Below, piece by piece: positions 42,089-50,753 of a DNA stretch of 64,000 bases; the first letter of the stretch is position 1, and the number at the start of each line of letters is the position of its first letter. The notes beneath the pieces were generated by a model. It searched no databases and was not told where the DNA came from. It saw only the letters and a list, made by a program, of their open reading frames with translations. Made by a program: the position numbers and the translations under genes. The DNA is from Acidobacteriota bacterium (GTDB lineage: Bacteria; Acidobacteriota; Blastocatellia; Pyrinomonadales; Pyrinomonadaceae): NCBI GenBank assembly GCA_016703965.1, contig JADJBB010000004.1, forward strand, positions 310,001 to 374,000. Reading direction: 5' to 3'.

Positions 42089-44683
42089 ATGATCCAGACA
42101 CTTTCCGGCCAGCTTGAAAAATTTCAGAACGCGGTCGGCGTTAAATTTCAGCTTTACAACAGCCTATTTCTCGCCCTGCCGTTTTACGGGATCGACAAAA
42201 CGGGTATTCTGCTTTCGCTTTTCGGCAGCAATTGCGAAGAAGGGTTTGCGGCCGGAAAGAGCCCGACCGAGATCATCGACGGCTTTCTCGCGGAGCGACA
42301 AAACAGCGACGCTCTTGATCTGCTGTTCCGGTTTGTCCAGTACGCGGAGCGTCAGGTCGTCCTGTTCGACGCTCTTGAGGACGCGGCGTTTGCCGAGATG
42401 AACGACCTGAACGGCCCAGGGACGCTCACGCAATTGGAGGCGGCGGTTCAGCAGAGCGATCGGCTCGCCGAGTTCAAACAAAAGCTCGCCGATTTCTCAG
42501 TACGTCTCGTTTTGACCGCTCACCCGACGCAGTTTTATCCGGGTTCGGTGCTTGGCATCATCAACGATCTCGACGCGGCGATCACGGCGAACAACGTGAC
42601 GACGATTAACACGCTGCTCCAGCAATTGGGACGCACGCCGTTTTTCAAGAAGCAAAAGCCGACGCCGTTCGACGAAGCCTCAAGCCTGATCTGGTACTTG
42701 GAAAACGTCTTCTACAATGCCATCGGAGCCATCGCCTCAGAACTGCGTCGCTCAATTTCGGATGAGTCAGTGAACCTCGCCGAGCTGATGAAAATGGGAT
42801 TCTGGTCCGGCGGCGATAGAGACGGGAATCCGTTCGTCACGAGCGAAACCACTCTCCAGGTTAGTGACGCGTTAAGACGTTCGATCCTCCGCTGTTACCA
42901 CACCGATATCCGAAGATTGCGTCGCCGCCTAACCTTCGCCAATGTCGAAGCGGCCGTGATCGACCTCGAAAAACTAGTCTACCGCGAAGCCTTCCAAACC
43001 AGCGATCAGCGAGTCAGTCCAGGGAGCGATAGCGACTGGATTCCCAGGGACACATCGTTGACCAAGCTCGAGATCCTCACAAAACTCGGCACAATTCGCA
43101 CCGATCTCGTCACCGGCCACAACGGCCTCTTCGTCCACCTCGTCGATGACCTGATAAACAAAGTCGAAATATTCGGCCTCCACTTCGCGTCACTTGATAT
43201 ACGACAGGAAGCATCCGAACACGAAAAAGTTTTGCAGGAGATCGGCGACGCGAGTGACGCGTTTAGTTATGGATCATTGACCGAAGCGGAAAAGATCGAG
43301 CTTTTATTGACAGCTCCAAAAAGCGCGTCACCAGAATATTTGCCGACCGAATTGTCCAGGGACACGATCCGCACCGTCGCGGCGGTTGCCGAGATCCAGC
43401 AGAAAAACGGCGAAGAAGGCTGCGATCGCTACATCATCAGCCAATGCCAGAGTGCGGTTCATGTGGTCGAGGTCATCGGATTATTTCTCGCCGGCGGTTG
43501 GAAACTGGACGAGCTGAGCGTCGATATCGTCCCGCTTTTCGAAACGATCACGGACCTGCAGCACGCACCGTCGATCATGCGAGAGCTTTATAACTTACCC
43601 GCATATCGCGAGCATCTGCAGCGACGCGGCAACCGACAAACGATCATGCTCGGCTTCAGCGACGGAACCAAAGACGGCGGTTATCTGATGGCGAATTGGA
43701 GTATTTACAAGGCAAAAGACGAACTAACACGAGTCTCGCGGGAGTTTGGAATTAACGTCGTGTTCTTCGACGGCCGCGGCGGCCCGCCCGCTCGCGGCGG
43801 CGGAAAAACGCATAAATTCTACTCCTCAATGGGCCAAAACGTCGCCGACGAATCCATCGAACTGACGGTCCAAGGCCAAACGGTAAGTTCAAATTTCGGA
43901 ACCGTGGCGTCCGCAAGATACAACATCGAACAATTGCTGCACGCCGGAATTTACAACGATATTTTCGCTCCGAAGGAAACAACTTTCAGCGAACGCGAAG
44001 AATATCTGATGACGAACCTAGCCGAACAAAGCTTCAACGCCTACGATGAGCTAAAAACGCATCCGAATTTCCTCGAATATCTGTCCGCCGTCAGCCCGCT
44101 CCGATTTTACGCCGAAGCCAACATCGGCAGCCGACCGACAAAGCGAGGCTCCGGAAAGCTAACGCTGAAAGACCTCCGTGCGATCCCCTTCGTCGGAGCC
44201 TGGAGCCAGATCAAACAAAACGTCCCCGGCTTCTACGGTGTCGGCTCAGCACTAGAAAAAATGGACGCAAATATCGACGAGATCACGGAAATGTACCGCT
44301 CCAACGGCTTCTTCAAAGCCCTCATCGACAACTGCGAAATGGCCATGCAAAAAACCTTCATGCCCCTGACAGCATTTCTCGAAAACCACGAAACCTACGG
44401 CGAAGTCTGGCGAAAGATCCGCGACGAATATGACCTGACCCGAAAGTACTTAACCCTGATCTCCGACACCAAAGAACTAATGTCCGACCTGCCCGTCGAA
44501 CAGCAATCAGTAAGAACCCGCGAACGCATAGTCCTGCCGCTCCTCGCGATCCAGCAGTACGCCCTAACCAAGATCCGCGAAAGCGAAGAACGCGGCGAAG
44601 CGGTCGAGAGCCGGTCAGTTTACGAGAAATTAGTGATCAGATGCTCGTTTGGAATTATTAATGCGGGAAGGAACTCGGCCTAA
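42089..44683 (+). CDS. ppc: Phosphoenolpyruvate carboxylase
   Basis: 864 aa, fixing bicarbonate onto PEP to give oxaloacetate. Motifs: RLVLTAHPTQFYPGSVLG (catalytic His), GFWSGGDRDGNPFVT, FASLDIRQEASEH, MLGFSDGTKDGGYLMANW, FFDGRGGPPARGGGKTH and IGSRPTKRGSGK. The end CSFGIINAGRNSA replaces the usual QNTG end. Residues about 309-323 (VSPGSDSDWIPRDTS) are encoded by words found in intergenic repeats (GCGACTGGA, CCAGGGACACATC), so a repeat seems to have entered in frame in a variable loop. The word CCAGGGACACATC also occurs twice just upstream. Confidence 0.94.
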   Translation: MIQTLSGQLEKFQNAVGVKFQLYNSLFLALPFYGIDKTGILLSLFGSNCEEGFAAGKSPTEIIDGFLAERQNSDALDLLFRFVQYAERQVVLFDALEDAAFAEMNDLNGPGTLTQLEAAVQQSDRLAEFKQKLADFSVRLVLTAHPTQFYPGSVLGIINDLDAAITANNVTTINTLLQQLGRTPFFKKQKPTPFDEASSLIWYLENVFYNAIGAIASELRRSISDESVNLAELMKMGFWSGGDRDGNPFVTSETTLQVSDALRRSILRCYHTDIRRLRRRLTFANVEAAVIDLEKLVYREAFQTSDQRVSPGSDSDWIPRDTSLTKLEILTKLGTIRTDLVTGHNGLFVHLVDDLINKVEIFGLHFASLDIRQEASEHEKVLQEIGDASDAFSYGSLTEAEKIELLLTAPKSASPEYLPTELSRDTIRTVAAVAEIQQKNGEEGCDRYIISQCQSAVHVVEVIGLFLAGGWKLDELSVDIVPLFETITDLQHAPSIMRELYNLPAYREHLQRRGNRQTIMLGFSDGTKDGGYLMANWSIYKAKDELTRVSREFGINVVFFDGRGGPPARGGGKTHKFYSSMGQNVADESIELTVQGQTVSSNFGTVASARYNIEQLLHAGIYNDIFAPKETTFSEREEYLMTNLAEQSFNAYDELKTHPNFLEYLSAVSPLRFYAEANIGSRPTKRGSGKLTLKDLRAIPFVGAWSQIKQNVPGFYGVGSALEKMDANIDEITEMYRSNGFFKALIDNCEMAMQKTFMPLTAFLENHETYGEVWRKIRDEYDLTRKYLTLISDTKELMSDLPVEQQSVRTRERIVLPLLAIQQYALTKIRESEERGEAVESRSVYEKLVIRCSFGIINAGRNSA
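43014..43062. repeat. Repeat-derived segment inside ppc
   Basis: Contains CCAGGGA, GCGACTGGA and CCCAGGGACACATC in a row. The last also stands at about 41951 and 42055 outside genes. Read in the ppc frame without stop. Confidence 0.55.
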
Positions 44684-44697
44684 CGCTGATATCAAAT

Positions 44698-45045
44698 ATG
44701 GAAGCTAAATTTCACAGAAATGAAAAGTACCCAATATTTCTCCGCGGTAAGATCGTCACCGTTTGTGAATTGCTATTAAAGGAAAAAATAGGCGTAATAG
44801 CAGGTTCTCGTGAGTTAGTAAGCCTTAGCTCTAAGTTTTTTGATAAGCACGACGAAGATTTTTTGCCATTTGTTGCTATCGACTCCGAAACAGATCATCT
44901 ACCCGTTGATTGGGAGCAAGGAAATTGGAGTGAGGAGGCGTTGAAACGAAAGGACGTAGAAATTTCTGAATATGAGGCAGCGGCGAAACAGGATGTATTT
45001 ACTGCGTGCAGAAACCTTATTTCCAGGTTCGACCTACGGGACTGA
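44698..45045 (+). CDS. Hypothetical protein (DUF2489-like length)
   Basis: 115 aa from ATG 44698, 14 bp after ppc. LLLKEKIGVIAGSRELVSLS, DEDFLPFVAIDSETDHLP. Soluble, no family securely recognised. AT-rich compared with ppc, suggesting a foreign or fast-evolving gene. Confidence 0.5.
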   Translation: MEAKFHRNEKYPIFLRGKIVTVCELLLKEKIGVIAGSRELVSLSSKFFDKHDEDFLPFVAIDSETDHLPVDWEQGNWSEEALKRKDVEISEYEAAAKQDVFTACRNLISRFDLRD

Positions 45046-45064
45046 TCGATCGACCTTTTGATTT

Positions 45065-45082
45065 GATCTTTGAAAATTAAAC
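45065..45082. repeat. 18-bp direct repeat, copy 1
   Basis: GATCTTTGAAAATTAAAC; matches copy 2 at 45753-45770 in 17 of 18 bases. The two copies bracket the four-helix-bundle gene. The minus-strand stop codon of that gene falls inside this copy. Confidence 0.8.
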
Positions 45083-45604
45083 CTGATCAGCCCTACGAGC
45101 ATTTATCTCACCGGTTCTCAACTTTCGCTCGAATTCGATCCTGAACTCGGCCATCTGCTGATCGAACTCGGCAAATTCTTTGTCAGTCTCGATCTTTTTC
45201 CTGACCTTGTTGTCGAAAAATCTGACGCCTTTGATATCCGAATTTTTCAGAGATTCGAGCCAGCCATGCAATTGTTTTGAGATATTGATCGCCTGCTTTA
45301 TGAGATTTGAGATCTCAAATTTGAGATCTGAAAACCTATCCAGAGATTCGCAAATGCGGAGCATTGAACGAGATTCACCAGCAGAACCGCGGGCAATATA
45401 CAGGAAATTGATCAGCTCATTTGTAGTACCACGCTCAAAACCTTCGGCGATGTTATTCGAGATGGAAAGCGATGCACGTTCGAGTTGATTTTTAGTATCA
45501 CCTAGGCCTCGAAAGTCATTTTTGGAAGTAAATTCGAAGACGTTCAAAGCAAAACGTGTTGATGCCTGCCAGACAGGGAGCTCTTCGAATGTGGAGTATT
45601 TCAT
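45077..45604 (-). CDS. Four-helix-bundle (23S rRNA intervening-sequence type) protein
   Basis: 175 aa from ATG 45604 (MKYSTFEELPVWQASTRFAL). Typical start with the E-x-LPVWQ motif, SLSISNNIAEGFERGTTNEL and FLYIARGSAGESRSML. Family members form pentameric helical bundles and are encoded in 23S rRNA intervening sequences or as free genes; role unknown. The stretch DLKFEISNLI (about 45302-45335) is written in the palindromic words AAATTTGAGATCTC shared with the repeats upstream. Longer N-terminus rejected. Confidence 0.88.
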   Translation of the reverse strand: MKYSTFEELPVWQASTRFALNVFEFTSKNDFRGLGDTKNQLERASLSISNNIAEGFERGTTNELINFLYIARGSAGESRSMLRICESLDRFSDLKFEISNLIKQAINISKQLHGWLESLKNSDIKGVRFFDNKVRKKIETDKEFAEFDQQMAEFRIEFERKLRTGEINARRADQV

Positions 45605-45639
45605 AGCTTGCTCTTGGGTGAACACGACGAAACAGGTCA

Positions 45640-45690
45640 AAAATACGTTGAGCGGTTTCGATCGTGATTGACCGAAACCGCTCGTATTTT
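45640..45690. repeat. Strong inverted repeat upstream of four-helix gene
   Basis: GAGCGGTTTCG (45650-45660) and CGAAACCGCTC (45673-45683) are perfect, extended by AAAATACG/CGTATTTT outside. It may be a terminator or operator. Confidence 0.7.
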
Positions 45691-45699
45691 AGACTTCTT

Positions 45700-45893
45700 T
45701 TATTTGAGATTTCAAATTTGAAATTTCAAATTGATTTTGGGAATTCCATTTAGATCTTTGAAAACTAAACACTCTACGCTACTTCTTCAGTATCTGAAAT
45801 TTCAGATCTCAAATTAGAAATTTCAAATACTTCCTGGAATTAGCACGAAGAGAATGTCTGAGATCTCAAATTCGAGATCTCAGACACATGAAG
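45700..45893. repeat. Cluster of AT-rich palindromic words (family H), with direct-repeat copy 2
   Basis: Repeated words ATTTGAGATTTCAAATTTGA, TCTGAAATTTCAGATCTCAA and GAGATCTCAAATTCGAGATC alternate across nearly 200 bases. The second 18-bp direct repeat GATCTTTGAAAACTAAAC lies at 45753-45770. No gene. Confidence 0.8.
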
Positions 45894-45894
45894 G

Positions 45895-47667
45895 CTAGAA
45901 CGTATAAGTATTCGCCCCGATCAATGTCTCCGCAATTCTCTGTCTTGCAGCGACTGTATTGATCGGCGAATTGTTCTTAGTAAATCGCTTGAGTGCAACC
46001 AGCAGCGTACGCATTTCGTCTCCGTCTGTCATGGCGGCGATGGCGTTTTTGGCTTTGGCTTCGACGCGTTGGATGGCGTCGTTGCAGTAAACCTGGGCCA
46101 TGTCGGCGTAGCGGTCGGCGCCCGACGAGCCCTGGAGCTTTTGGGCACGCAGGACGGCGGTTTCCATGGCGTAGGCTTCGATAATGATGTCGGCTGCGTA
46201 CATCAGGAGTTCCTGCTGCTTTTCGAGCTCCATCATGTATTTCTGGGCCGCGGTTCCGACGACCATGAGAGCTGCCTTCTTGGCGTTTTGGGCAAGTTTC
46301 AGCTCCATAGCAAGTGGTGAATCGTCCTCGTCGAACGACATCTGCGGGTTAAGGATCTCGTCCATGAGAGCTTTTGCCGCTGGGATCAAGCCGATCTCGC
46401 CTTTCATCGCACGTTTTAAGAGCATGCCGGGAATGAGCAGGCGATTGATCTCGTTAGTGCCCTCGAAAATGCGGTTGATGCGGGCATCGCGGTAGGCACG
46501 CTCGGCAGGATAGTCGGCCGTGTAACCTGCTCCGCCGTAGATCTGGACCATTTCGTCAACGACGTAATCTAGCACTTCGGAGCAGAAGACCTTATTGATC
46601 GAGCTTTCGACTGCGTATTCCTCGATAGAGCGAAGTTTGGTTTCGTTATCGGCACCCGTTCCGATCAGGGCGTCGATCATACCGACCGTGCGATAGGTCA
46701 TCGATTCGCCAACCCAGGTGCGGGTGGCCATTTCGGCTAGTTTGAACCGCATCGCACCGAACGTCGATATCGGCGTATTGAACTGCTGACGCTCATTCGC
46801 ATAACGGACCGAATCGTGGATCGCAAGCTTGCAGCCGCCGATGACCGAGGCCCCGAGCTTGAAGCGGCCGACGTTGAGGATGTTGAACGCGATCTTCGCA
46901 CCATCGCCGACCTCGCCGATGATATTGCCGACCGGAATGCGTGCGTCAGAAAGGATGATCGGGGTTGTGGACGAAGATTTGATACCCATTTTATGCTCTT
47001 CGGAGCCGGGGCGGCAGTTTTCGCTGCGTTCGACAACGAAGGCCGAGAATTTTTTCTTCTCGCCGTCGACCTTGGCAAAGATGATGTAAACGTCGGCAAA
47101 ACTGCCGTTCGTGATCCACATCTTTTCACCGTTGAGGATCCATTCGGAGCCGTCCTCGCTCAGACGGGCCGAACATTTTGCACCGAGAGCGTCCGAGCCC
47201 GAACCAGCTTCGGAAAGGCAATATGCAGTGATCTTTTCGCCGGAGATGATCGGCGGTATCCACTTATGTTTGAGGTATTCGGAGCCAAAATACAGTATCG
47301 GAAGCAAACCGATCGACGTCTGAGCACCAAACGTCACGCCAAAGCCCGAGCCGCGGCCCATCATCTCAGCCACGACCACTCCGGTCGTCTGGTCGAGTTC
47401 GAGACCGCCGTATTCCTCGGGAATGGTCGCACCGAGCAGGCCGAGTTCGCCGGCTTTCGCGATCAGCTCACGCGAGATCTCCCAGGCGTGTTTCTCCATC
47501 GCATCGATCTGCGGCAGGACCTCGTTGTCGATAAATTCCCGCGTAGTATCGCCGATCATCCGCTGTTCGTCCGACATATCCTCAGGCGTAAAAACCTCAG
47601 CCGGGACACGCTGCTCGATCAAAAACGAACCGCCTTTGATGTATTCTTTCTGCATTTGTGCTTCCAT
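45895..47667 (-). CDS. fadE: Acyl-CoA dehydrogenase (FadE type)
   Basis: 590 aa FAD enzyme for the first step of fatty-acid beta-oxidation, similar in length to Bacillus subtilis FadE and the VLCAD group. LGATIPEEYGGLELDQTTGV, ITAYCLSEAGSGSDALGAK and WITNGSFADVYIIFAK (FAD site), MVQIYGGAGYTADYPAERAY (helix K) with RIFEGTNEINRLLIPGMLL, and a C-terminal extension. Preceded by AAGGAG, and by a promoter whose spacer holds an operator identical to that of fadN. Confidence 0.94.
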   Translation of the reverse strand: MEAQMQKEYIKGGSFLIEQRVPAEVFTPEDMSDEQRMIGDTTREFIDNEVLPQIDAMEKHAWEISRELIAKAGELGLLGATIPEEYGGLELDQTTGVVVAEMMGRGSGFGVTFGAQTSIGLLPILYFGSEYLKHKWIPPIISGEKITAYCLSEAGSGSDALGAKCSARLSEDGSEWILNGEKMWITNGSFADVYIIFAKVDGEKKKFSAFVVERSENCRPGSEEHKMGIKSSSTTPIILSDARIPVGNIIGEVGDGAKIAFNILNVGRFKLGASVIGGCKLAIHDSVRYANERQQFNTPISTFGAMRFKLAEMATRTWVGESMTYRTVGMIDALIGTGADNETKLRSIEEYAVESSINKVFCSEVLDYVVDEMVQIYGGAGYTADYPAERAYRDARINRIFEGTNEINRLLIPGMLLKRAMKGEIGLIPAAKALMDEILNPQMSFDEDDSPLAMELKLAQNAKKAALMVVGTAAQKYMMELEKQQELLMYAADIIIEAYAMETAVLRAQKLQGSSGADRYADMAQVYCNDAIQRVEAKAKNAIAAMTDGDEMRTLLVALKRFTKNNSPINTVAARQRIAETLIGANTYTF

Positions 47668-47701
47668 TACGTTAATTGCTCCTTACGAATTTGCTCAGAA
47701 C

Positions 47702-47731
47702 ATTGTAATGAATGAATGCTCATTCAGTCAA
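47702..47731 (-). promoter_or_regulatory. fadE promoter with FadR-type operator
   Basis: On the minus strand, TTGACT (47731-47726) and TACAAT (47707-47702) have an 18-bp spacer. The palindrome TGAATGAATGCTCATTCA (47709-47726) fills it. It matches the Bacillus subtilis FadR box (TGAATGA..TCATTCA type). Binding would block the promoter until acyl-CoA releases the repressor, as known for FadR. Confidence 0.78.
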
Positions 47732-47860
47732 TGTATTTTCGGGGTTATGGCTGAATATTGAGAAATTTTTCAGTTCAACCATAACGTAATTGATGTTCTC
47801 TGCATCAATTCTATAAAGATTTTGCGTTCAAATCCGCTGGTACCTTCGTTATAATTTCGA

Positions 47861-48399
47861 ATGATGAAAAAATTCATACTTATCGCAGTTGTTTTTCTTG
47901 CGTTGTCTTCCATCACGGTTGCGCAAACGCCAAAATTGGAGACCTCAAAGATCTACCGAACGGGATTCAACTTACTCCGTTCGGTTACATTTTCCTGGCG
48001 AAAGAATATTGGGCTTTCATGGAGGTCGACTATATGGATGCCTGGAGCGGGTTCATTGAGCCAGTCTTCGGGAAAGGCCTGCGGATTAGGTTTTCTGATG
48101 GTCTAATTGTTTCGGTTTTTGACGGACATGAGAAGGTAGAAAAGATAGAAACAAAGATCGGTCAAAATACGATTACGTACCTATTAGTGAATAACGCAAA
48201 TGGAAAGCAAATACTTGCGAAGGTGGGATCAGCAAATTTCTCCGCAAAGATAGTCACCGATGACGATAAACTAGAGTTTCTAAAAATAATAGCTGAGTTT
48301 CGCCGTGGAAGATGCGAAACCTGTTTGAATTCGCGGAACACGAAACAAATGCGGGCAGTTTTCGAGAAAAGAGCATCCGAACAACCCAAGGAGAAATAG
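47861..48399 (+). CDS. Hypothetical exported protein, frameshifted
   Basis: Signal peptide (MMKKFILIAVVFLALSSITV) in one frame and the mature part (DLKDLPNGIQLTPFGYIFLA, MDAWSGFIEPVFGKGLRIRF) in another. One missing base within 47931-47941 (an A4 run or GGAG) joins them. About 178 aa, no family recognised. AT-rich. A 10-bp inverted repeat overlaps its stop. Confidence 0.55.
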
Positions 48400-48433
48400 A
48401 CGCAAATGAAATATAATTCCACCTGCGTCTATT
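48395..48433. terminator. Bidirectional hairpin between convergent genes
   Basis: AATAGACGCA (48395-48404) and TGCGTCTATT (48424-48433) pair perfectly between the hypothetical gene and fadA. There is no long T-run, so termination strength is uncertain. Confidence 0.5.
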
Positions 48434-48450
48434 GGTCATTGAAAAGAAAC

Positions 48451-49629
48451 CTAGCTTAACAATTCAAAGATCCCAGCCGCTCCCATTCCGCCGCCGACAC
48501 ACATGGTAACCATGCCGTAGCGGCCTCCGGTGCGTTTGAGTTCCTGGAGGACTGTGGCGGTCAGCTTTGCTCCTGTACAGCCGAGCGGATGGCCGAGGGC
48601 GACCGCGCCGCCGTTGACGTTGACCTTTGCGGGGTTCATTTCAAGGACTTTCATGACCGAGAGTCCTTGGGCGGCGAAGGCTTCGTTGAGTTCGATCACG
48701 TCTATCTGATCAAGCGTCAGGCCCGCCATTTTTAGTGCCTTGGGGATCGCATAGACCGGGCCGATTCCCATTTCTTCGGGTAGACAGCCAGCGGTTGCGA
48801 ACGAGATAAATCTCGCGAGCGGCTTGATGCCGAGTTCGGCAGCTTTATCGGCGGACATCACTACCGCAGCGGCGGCTCCGTCGGACATTTGCGAAGAGTT
48901 CCCGGCGGTTACAGTTCCGTTGACGTGGAAAACAGCTCGCAGTTTCGCCAAACCTTCGACTGAAGTATCAGCTCGGGGGCCTTCATCCTGGGCGAAGACA
49001 ACTTCTTTGCGACGAACCCGGCCTTTTTCGTCTAGTTCGTCGACAAAAATGGTCATCGGCACGATCTCATCGGTGAACCGTCCTTCCGCAATAGCGGCGA
49101 GGGCTTTGCGGTGCGAGTTGTACGAGAATTCGTCAGCCTGTTCGCGGGTGATCTCGTATTTGCGGGCGAGATTCTCAGCCGTGAGTCCCATGTTCAGGTA
49201 ATAATCGGGATATGTATCAACAATACGCGGATTTGGCCGCACAACATTGCCGCCCATCGGGATCATCGACATCGTCTCGAGCCCGCCCGCAACGATCGCG
49301 TCAGCACCGCCCGACATGATGCGTTCCGCAGCCAGAGCGATGGTCTGCAAACCCGAAGAGCAATAACGATTCACCGTCATCGCCGATGTCTCAACCGGCA
49401 AACCAGCCGCGATCGCCGATGTGCGAGCCACGTTCATCCCCTGCTCGGCCTCGGGAAAAGCACAGCCCATGATCACATCATCGATCAGCGAAGCGTCCAC
49501 GCCGGAACGCGAAACCGCTTCCTTAATAGCCGCCGCCCCGAGATCATCAGGCCGAGTATTTCTCAAGGTTCCTTTCGGAGCCTTTCCAACAGCCGTACGC
49601 ACGGCTGATACGATTACTGCTTCTTTCAT
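48451..49629 (-). CDS. fadA: Acetyl-CoA C-acyltransferase (thiolase)
   Basis: 392 aa from ATG 49629 (MKEAVIVSAVRTAVGKAPKG). Thiolytic last step of beta-oxidation. Acylated Cys90 in NRYCSSGLQTIALAAERI, His in NGGAVALGHPLGCTGAK and the second Cys in VTMCVGGGMGAAG. Longer N-terminus rejected. Lies between fadN and fadE on the same strand, the same order as Bacillus subtilis fadNAE but with small genes in between. No FadR box was seen immediately upstream. Confidence 0.95.
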   Translation of the reverse strand: MKEAVIVSAVRTAVGKAPKGTLRNTRPDDLGAAAIKEAVSRSGVDASLIDDVIMGCAFPEAEQGMNVARTSAIAAGLPVETSAMTVNRYCSSGLQTIALAAERIMSGGADAIVAGGLETMSMIPMGGNVVRPNPRIVDTYPDYYLNMGLTAENLARKYEITREQADEFSYNSHRKALAAIAEGRFTDEIVPMTIFVDELDEKGRVRRKEVVFAQDEGPRADTSVEGLAKLRAVFHVNGTVTAGNSSQMSDGAAAAVVMSADKAAELGIKPLARFISFATAGCLPEEMGIGPVYAIPKALKMAGLTLDQIDVIELNEAFAAQGLSVMKVLEMNPAKVNVNGGAVALGHPLGCTGAKLTATVLQELKRTGGRYGMVTMCVGGGMGAAGIFELLS

Positions 49630-49642
49630 AAAATTACCTTTC

Positions 49643-49930
49643 CTATACGTCTTCACTGACAATGGCGATTTCCCAAATATATTGATACTCACATTTAGCT
49701 AAAGGCTCAAACGTTCTGGATGTATAGAACCCTTCATCTGTTTTGATAAGCCCATTTCTACTGGACGAGGTGTCAAAAGCAGGAAAGTTGTTTACCAATA
49801 TTCGTCCGGCTTGTTTTGCAGTAAGCTTTTTATCCGAATCGCGTTCAAACCGCTGAGTTTTGACTAAAGTCCGAACGCGAGAGCCCGCGTCTTGGTTCTC
49901 GTGAAAAATTTGGATTTTGACAAGCGACAT
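49643..49930 (-). CDS. Hypothetical small protein
   Basis: 95 aa, 13 bp upstream of fadA on the same strand. MSLVKIQIFHENQDAGSRVR, KKLTAKQAGRILVNNFPAFD. No signal or membrane segment and no family recognised. Spacing suggests it is cotranscribed with fadA. Confidence 0.5.
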   Translation of the reverse strand: MSLVKIQIFHENQDAGSRVRTLVKTQRFERDSDKKLTAKQAGRILVNNFPAFDTSSSRNGLIKTDEGFYTSRTFEPLAKCEYQYIWEIAIVSEDV

Positions 49931-49945
49931 ACAGTTCCCCCTTAC

Positions 49946-50464
49946 CTAAATCGATTCGGCTCTTCGCTTGATCGTCTTCAACATCTCCATCCTTATCAAA
50001 CCGCTGAATGGTTGGACAAATGTCCAGTAAAATCCAAAGCTCTTACGACTGCCTTTGTCGAGGCATTGGATGCGGGTTTCGGTGGTGAGCCGGGTGTTTT
50101 CGCCGTCTCTATCTAGTGAAAAGTTCCACACCGCCTTCGCATAGCCGCTTTTGTCGAACGCCTTGAAGTTATCCGCGTTCACATCCTGCAGATCGCCCCA
50201 CGGCGTCCAGAATTTTCCGGCGAGGCCGATCAGCAGTTCGCTCGCGGGCCGCTCGCCGAGAATCCGGAATTTAGAATAGCTCAAATTCCGAAGCGTCAAC
50301 GCATCCGCCGACATACCGCGAAGCGTGAGCAGCATTCGTACGATCCACGATTCGCCAAAATTCGCGTTCTGAGCCGCTTCGTAAACGGTCGCGGCATCGG
50401 CGTGGATCGCTATCGAGTGTTTTTCCTCGAAATCGTATTCGGCTAAAAATTCATCGATCAGCAT
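49946..50464 (-). CDS. SRPBCC-fold (polyketide cyclase-like) protein
   Basis: 172 aa. MLIDEFLAEYDFEEKHSIAI followed by HADAATVYEAAQNANFG is the classic START/SRPBCC beginning, and RDGENTRLTTETRIQCLDKG ends the beta sheet. Lipid- or ligand-binding fold, role unknown. Overlaps the gene upstream by 14 bp. Confidence 0.72.
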   Translation of the reverse strand: MLIDEFLAEYDFEEKHSIAIHADAATVYEAAQNANFGESWIVRMLLTLRGMSADALTLRNLSYSKFRILGERPASELLIGLAGKFWTPWGDLQDVNADNFKAFDKSGYAKAVWNFSLDRDGENTRLTTETRIQCLDKGSRKSFGFYWTFVQPFSGLIRMEMLKTIKRRAESI

Positions 50465-50753
50465 TTAGACGCTCCAGTTTTTTCTCTACGCGATGAACAT
50501 CCATCATCCTCGCCGTTCCCTCGCCGCCGCTGGTTGAGAACGAGGCGAACATTTGCCAATATCGCACGGCCTCGCGATACTTGACGATCTGATCCTCGCC
50601 CTTCAGCGTGTCGCCCCAGTTTTCGTAATATGAGCCGCGAACCTCGCAATCCGGAAACCAGCCTTCGCCGCAATCTGTGGCTGCGAGCATTGTCGCCTCC
50701 GTTTCCGCGTATTTACCTTCTCTGGCTGTCTGCCACCAATCCGGTGAACTCAT
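50451..50753 (-). CDS. Hypothetical protein
   Basis: 100 aa, MSSPDWWQTAREGKYAETEA and CGEGWFPDCEVRGSYYENWG, with three or four Cys/Trp-rich positions. Unknown. ATGA overlap with the ybaK-type gene upstream and 14-bp overlap downstream, so a tight operon. Confidence 0.55.
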   Translation of the reverse strand: MSSPDWWQTAREGKYAETEATMLAATDCGEGWFPDCEVRGSYYENWGDTLKGEDQIVKYREAVRYWQMFASFSTSGGEGTARMMDVHRVEKKLERLNADR

